Shown: one piece after another, positions 61,071 to 64,000 of the stretch
How the letters are laid out: each line of letters opens with the position of its first letter
Position numbering within the stretch: the stretch's first letter is position 1
Source of the DNA: Thermovenabulum sp049723235
Lineage (GTDB): Bacteria; Bacillota; Thermosediminibacteria; Thermosediminibacterales; Thermosediminibacteraceae
Assembly: GCF_049723235.1 (NCBI RefSeq)
Contig: NZ_JBNARB010000002.1
Span: 62,001 to 126,000, forward strand
DNA: 64,000 nucleotides
Direction of reading: 5' to 3'
Notes under the pieces: generated by a model
Databases searched by the model: none
What the model was told of the DNA's origin: nothing
Seen by the model: only the letters and a program-made list of their open reading frames with translations
Translations under genes and position numbers: made by a program

Positions 61071-62027
61071 ATGAAGAAGAATTTTCTTGGAAATACTGGT
61101 CTGGAAGTTACGGAACTTTGTTTTGGAGCCCTGCCGATGGGCCCTTTGCAGAAAAACATGGATGTGAAAGAATGCACCGAAGTGATAGCTCATGCTTTGA
61201 GAAAGGGCATTAATTTTATCGATACCGCTCAAATGTACAGGACCTATGACCCTATTAGAGAAGCCATAAAACAAACCGGAATTGATCCTGTAATTTCCAC
61301 TAAATCCACTGCCTCCACCTATGAGGATATGGATAATGCCGTAAAAGAAGCCCTGGAAAAGCTTGATAGAAAATACATAGACATTTTCTTTCTACATGCA
61401 GCCAGGGCTGAGACCGATGTATTCGAAGTCAGAAAAGGAGCCCTGGAATGTCTTTTGGATTACAAAAAAAAGGGCATAATTAAGGCCGTAGGAATTTCCA
61501 CCCATAACGTGAAAGTAGTGGAACTTTCCGCTTTAAGGGAAGATATCGATGTAGTTTTCCCCATAGTGAATAAAAAGGGTATCGGCATTCTTCAGGGCAC
61601 CGTCGAAGAAATGATTGAAGCAATAAAGCTATGCCATCAAAAGGGAAAGGGCGTTATGCTGATGAAAGTCCTGGGCGGCGGGATAATGATCAATGAATTT
61701 AACGAATCCCTTAAATTTGCCAGGAGCATTGAGGGTTACCACTCCATCGCAATCGGAATGGTAAGCAAGGAAGAAGTTGATTTTAACGTGGACTACTTTA
61801 ATGGCCTTTACGACGAAAAAAGAACACCATCCCTATCCGGATATTCCAAAAGGTATTCAGTAGTAGATGTACTTTGCAAAGGGTGCAGGTCCTGCGTAGC
61901 GGTATGCCCGGGAATGGCTATGGAATTTGACGAGGAAAGAAAAAAGGCCTATATCGTTCAGGAAAAATGCCTCACCTGCGGTTACTGCACATCGGCCTGC
62001 AGGGAATTTGCCATAAGGGTAATATAA
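61071..62027 (+). CDS. Aldo/keto reductase with C-terminal 4Fe-4S ferredoxin domain
   Basis: About 318 residues from ATG 61071 (GGAAGGTGG upstream; the ATG at 61053 precedes that site). The barrel (~1-255) has LGNTGLEVTELCFGALPMG, FIDTAQMYRTYDPI and the conserved Asp/Tyr/Lys sites; residues ~265-318 carry two cysteine clusters, LCKGCRSCVAVCPG and CLTCGYCTSACR. Such fusions are common in anaerobes and may pass electrons from ferredoxin instead of, or besides, NADPH. Substrate unknown. Confidence 0.92.
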   Translation: MKKNFLGNTGLEVTELCFGALPMGPLQKNMDVKECTEVIAHALRKGINFIDTAQMYRTYDPIREAIKQTGIDPVISTKSTASTYEDMDNAVKEALEKLDRKYIDIFFLHAARAETDVFEVRKGALECLLDYKKKGIIKAVGISTHNVKVVELSALREDIDVVFPIVNKKGIGILQGTVEEMIEAIKLCHQKGKGVMLMKVLGGGIMINEFNESLKFARSIEGYHSIAIGMVSKEEVDFNVDYFNGLYDEKRTPSLSGYSKRYSVVDVLCKGCRSCVAVCPGMAMEFDEERKKAYIVQEKCLTCGYCTSACREFAIRVI

Positions 62028-62051
62028 AAAGGCGGTTTTAACCGCCTTTTT
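62026..62051. terminator. Bidirectional terminator between convergent reductase and chemoreceptor genes
   Basis: AAAAAGGCGGTTTTAACCGCCTTTTT, with A and T tracts for both directions; it touches the stop codons of both genes. Confidence 0.92.
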
Positions 62052-64000
62052 ATATCTTAAACTTCTTTACATTTTCAATTAAGTCATTTGCAATAGAATT
62101 TAATGTCTGAGAAGATGCCGCCACTTCCTCTGAAGAAGCGGAAAGTTCTTCGGAAGATGCGGAAACTTCTTCCGAGGCAGCAGAATTTTCTTCCGCCACA
62201 GTGCTTACCTTTTCCGCTTTATCGAGAACATCATCCTTTGATCTTGTTATGTTGTTCATGGCTTCATAAACTCTCTCAATTAAAGGTGCTACTTTCAAAG
62301 CTGATTCCAAAATTTCATTGAAAGATTGTACCGTACTATTGACAGAATTTGTCTGCATTTCTATAAAGTCATCCACATTCTTCACAGTCGTAATAACCTC
62401 TTGTGTTTCTTTTTGAACCGCACCCACCAGTTTATTTATTTCCTCAGTGGATTTTTTCGTTTCTTCTGCCAGTTTTCTAACTTCTTCCGCTACTACTGCA
62501 AAACCCCTGCCTGCTTCTCCCGCCCTTGCTGCTTCAATTGCGGCGTTCAGTGCAAGGAGATTGGTTTGAGCAGAAATTTCGCTGATAGTCCCGGTAAAAG
62601 CCTCTATGCCCTGTATGCTGTTTGTCAATGTGTCGATTTTTTGTATTACCACTTTAAAAGCATTTTTCACATCTTCTATAGTTTTTATCAATTTTTCCAT
62701 TTCCTTTTTGCCCATATCTGCCTTGCCGGAAGTGTTCTCGGTTTCATCTTTTACACTGCTTAGCTCTTTAAAAGCATTTTCGATGTTATTACTCAAAACA
62801 TCCATGAGTTTTACTATTTCCATCAGGTCATTAGCTTGAGAGGTAGCACCCTCCGCCACCTGCTGTACTGTTTTGGCAACTTCCTGGGAAGAAGCTGCCA
62901 TTTCTTGGGAGACCGCCGAAAGGCTTTCCGAGTGAGCGGCAAGCTCTTTGGCCCTCTGTGTAAGGTTACCGATAAGAAATCCAAGGGAACTTTTCATCTC
63001 GTTCATGGCTCTGGCAATATCTCCTATTTCATCTTTTCTATCTAAGTACCTTTTATCTACTTCAAAGTTTAGCTCTCCTTTTGCTACGCTTTTTAGTCTT
63101 TCCACCGCAAGTTTAAGAGGATTTGAAATCCTTTTCACTATAAAGGAAAGAAGTATAACCGAAAGTAAAATCATTAATACCGTATAAATTACCGAGCTAA
63201 AGAGCATTCCTTTCAGCACACCGGTAAAATCATTTACAGGTACCGTAGCGCCAATTATATACCTTCCCGCGGTTTTATATCTCATAAAATATAAGGCATT
63301 GTCGTAATTGTATTTAAATCTTCCTTCCTCCCCTGCCAATTGCTTGCCCCAGGGAAGTTCATCGAGTTTTTTACCTATCATATTTGAATCCCTGTGACTT
63401 AGAATAGCACGGGTATCTTTATCCGCAACCAAAATAAATCCGTTCTTGCCAAATCTGTAAATTTCAGACACTTTTTTAATATCAGCCTTTTGTAGTTCTT
63501 TTTGTAATCGCTCGGGCTTCACCCCAATCTGAACTATTCCGGGCTTATCCATACGGGATACACCTATGTACTGAAAAAGCACTTTGTCCGTTCCCCTCTG
63601 CTGGGGCTCCTGAGCGAGTTCAAAATTTTTATCTTTTAAACCCTGTAAAAAAGGTTTAGTTTGTTCCGAAGTGTTAAAATCAAAACCGTAAAATTCCGGT
63701 ACAGTTCCCCACTTTAAAACCCCATCGGAATCTATTACGTGGATTTCCTCCACATCCATGCTCTTTGCCAGGTTTACGAGCTTTTCCCTGGAGTTTATAA
63801 TTTCAGGTTTTTCAGCAATTATAAAGGCCACCGTCCTTGCTTTGGTAATGTAAAGGGCGTTCAATTCTTCCTTTAATTCCTTTATTCTCTCATCCTGATT
63901 TTTTACGTAATTTTCCACTTCCTGCACCTTTTGCGCAGCAAATTCATCCATTTGCCCCGATACCATATTAGTCGTAAAATAATAAGAAATTGCCGTAAGT
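62050..64000 (-). CDS. Methyl-accepting chemotaxis protein, 5' end cut by window edge
   Basis: A membrane chemoreceptor. The frame stays open to the right edge (LTAISYYFTTNMVSGQ), so the N-terminal membrane helix lies outside; a GTG/ATG near 63966 is not the true start. External dCache-like sensor (~30-250; IHVIDSDGVLKWG, FGKNGFILVADKDTRAILSH), membrane helix (MLFSSVIYTVLMILLSVI), HAMP domain, then the signalling tip NLLALNAAIEAARAGEAGRG. The C-terminal end is rich in SAASEEVSASSEEL methylation-type sequence. Ligand unknown. Confidence 0.95.
   Translation of the reverse strand, partial: LTAISYYFTTNMVSGQMDEFAAQKVQEVENYVKNQDERIKELKEELNALYITKARTVAFIIAEKPEIINSREKLVNLAKSMDVEEIHVIDSDGVLKWGTVPEFYGFDFNTSEQTKPFLQGLKDKNFELAQEPQQRGTDKVLFQYIGVSRMDKPGIVQIGVKPERLQKELQKADIKKVSEIYRFGKNGFILVADKDTRAILSHRDSNMIGKKLDELPWGKQLAGEEGRFKYNYDNALYFMRYKTAGRYIIGATVPVNDFTGVLKGMLFSSVIYTVLMILLSVILLSFIVKRISNPLKLAVERLKSVAKGELNFEVDKRYLDRKDEIGDIARAMNEMKSSLGFLIGNLTQRAKELAAHSESLSAVSQEMAASSQEVAKTVQQVAEGATSQANDLMEIVKLMDVLSNNIENAFKELSSVKDETENTSGKADMGKKEMEKLIKTIEDVKNAFKVVIQKIDTLTNSIQGIEAFTGTISEISAQTNLLALNAAIEAARAGEAGRGFAVVAEEVRKLAEETKKSTEEINKLVGAVQKETQEVITTVKNVDDFIEMQTNSVNSTVQSFNEILESALKVAPLIERVYEAMNNITRSKDDVLDKAEKVSTVAEENSAASEEVSASSEELSASSEEVAASSQTLNSIANDLIENVKKFKI

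Noticed and set aside
1..64000. CRISPR arrays, tRNA/rRNA genes, insertion sequences, prophage
   Set aside because: No regularly spaced repeats, cloverleaf or rRNA sequence, transposase or phage genes were seen on reading.

Overview
The window looks like a chromosomal segment of a moderately AT-rich, thermophilic, strictly anaerobic, spore-forming, amino-acid-fermenting Firmicute (Clostridia; Thermoanaerobacterales/Thermosediminibacterales-like, inferred only from gene content). The pointers are a selenocysteine-dependent glycine reductase operon, a spore photoproduct lyase gene, a branched-polyamine synthase (bpsA, typical of thermophiles), a T-box leader, a glycine riboswitch, AGGAGG-type ribosome binding sites and S-layer-anchored proteins. 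Nearly all genes are on the minus strand; only the HEPN gene, ndk and the aldo/keto reductase are on the plus strand.

Layout. 1-5125: glycine reductase operon trxA-grdE-grdA-grdB-grdC (read right to left), with a promoter, glycine riboswitch and attenuator in front; grdA and grdB each have an in-frame UGA read as selenocysteine, and grdC runs off the left edge. 5139-8822: autoregulated TetR plus ABC exporter operon. 8840-23139: apparent cyanophycin-scavenging locus, consisting of a sigma-54-dependent regulator, isoaspartyl dipeptidase behind a -24/-12 promoter, a YfcC-type carrier, a 1531-residue S-layer-anchored cyanophycinase, a second exported cyanophycinase, a membrane-free chemoreceptor-like protein fused to a solute-binding domain, and a lone dipeptide/oligopeptide-binding lipoprotein. 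23359-31054: compact histidine operon hisZGDCBHAF(IE) followed by the 3' remnant of an aldehyde ferredoxin oxidoreductase gene.

31077-41422: SIMPL-domain protein, SdpI/ArsR pair with operator, OGG-type glycosylase, nitroreductase, ileS with Ile T-box, bpsA with a hairpin leader, an SLH protein, a PPC-domain protein and an orphan HEPN protein. 41429-49251: TAXI-type TRAP transporter with DUF1850, FAH and SDR enzymes, and a LytS/LytTR two-component pair upstream. 49285-58060: uppP, a phosphoribosyltransferase, ndk, then the operon nucleosidase-splB-polA-coaE-SLT-nicotinate phosphoribosyltransferase. 58071-64000: galE, a PTS EIIA operon led by a tiny antiterminator-like ORF, a ferredoxin-domain aldo/keto reductase, and a chemoreceptor cut by the right edge.

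Functional reading: the cell gains nitrogen, carbon and energy from amino acids and peptides. Surface cyanophycinases would release beta-Asp-Arg dipeptides, the carrier would import them, IadA would split them to Asp and Arg, and glycine reductase would act as a Stickland electron sink. No tRNA, rRNA, CRISPR array or insertion sequence was recognised.
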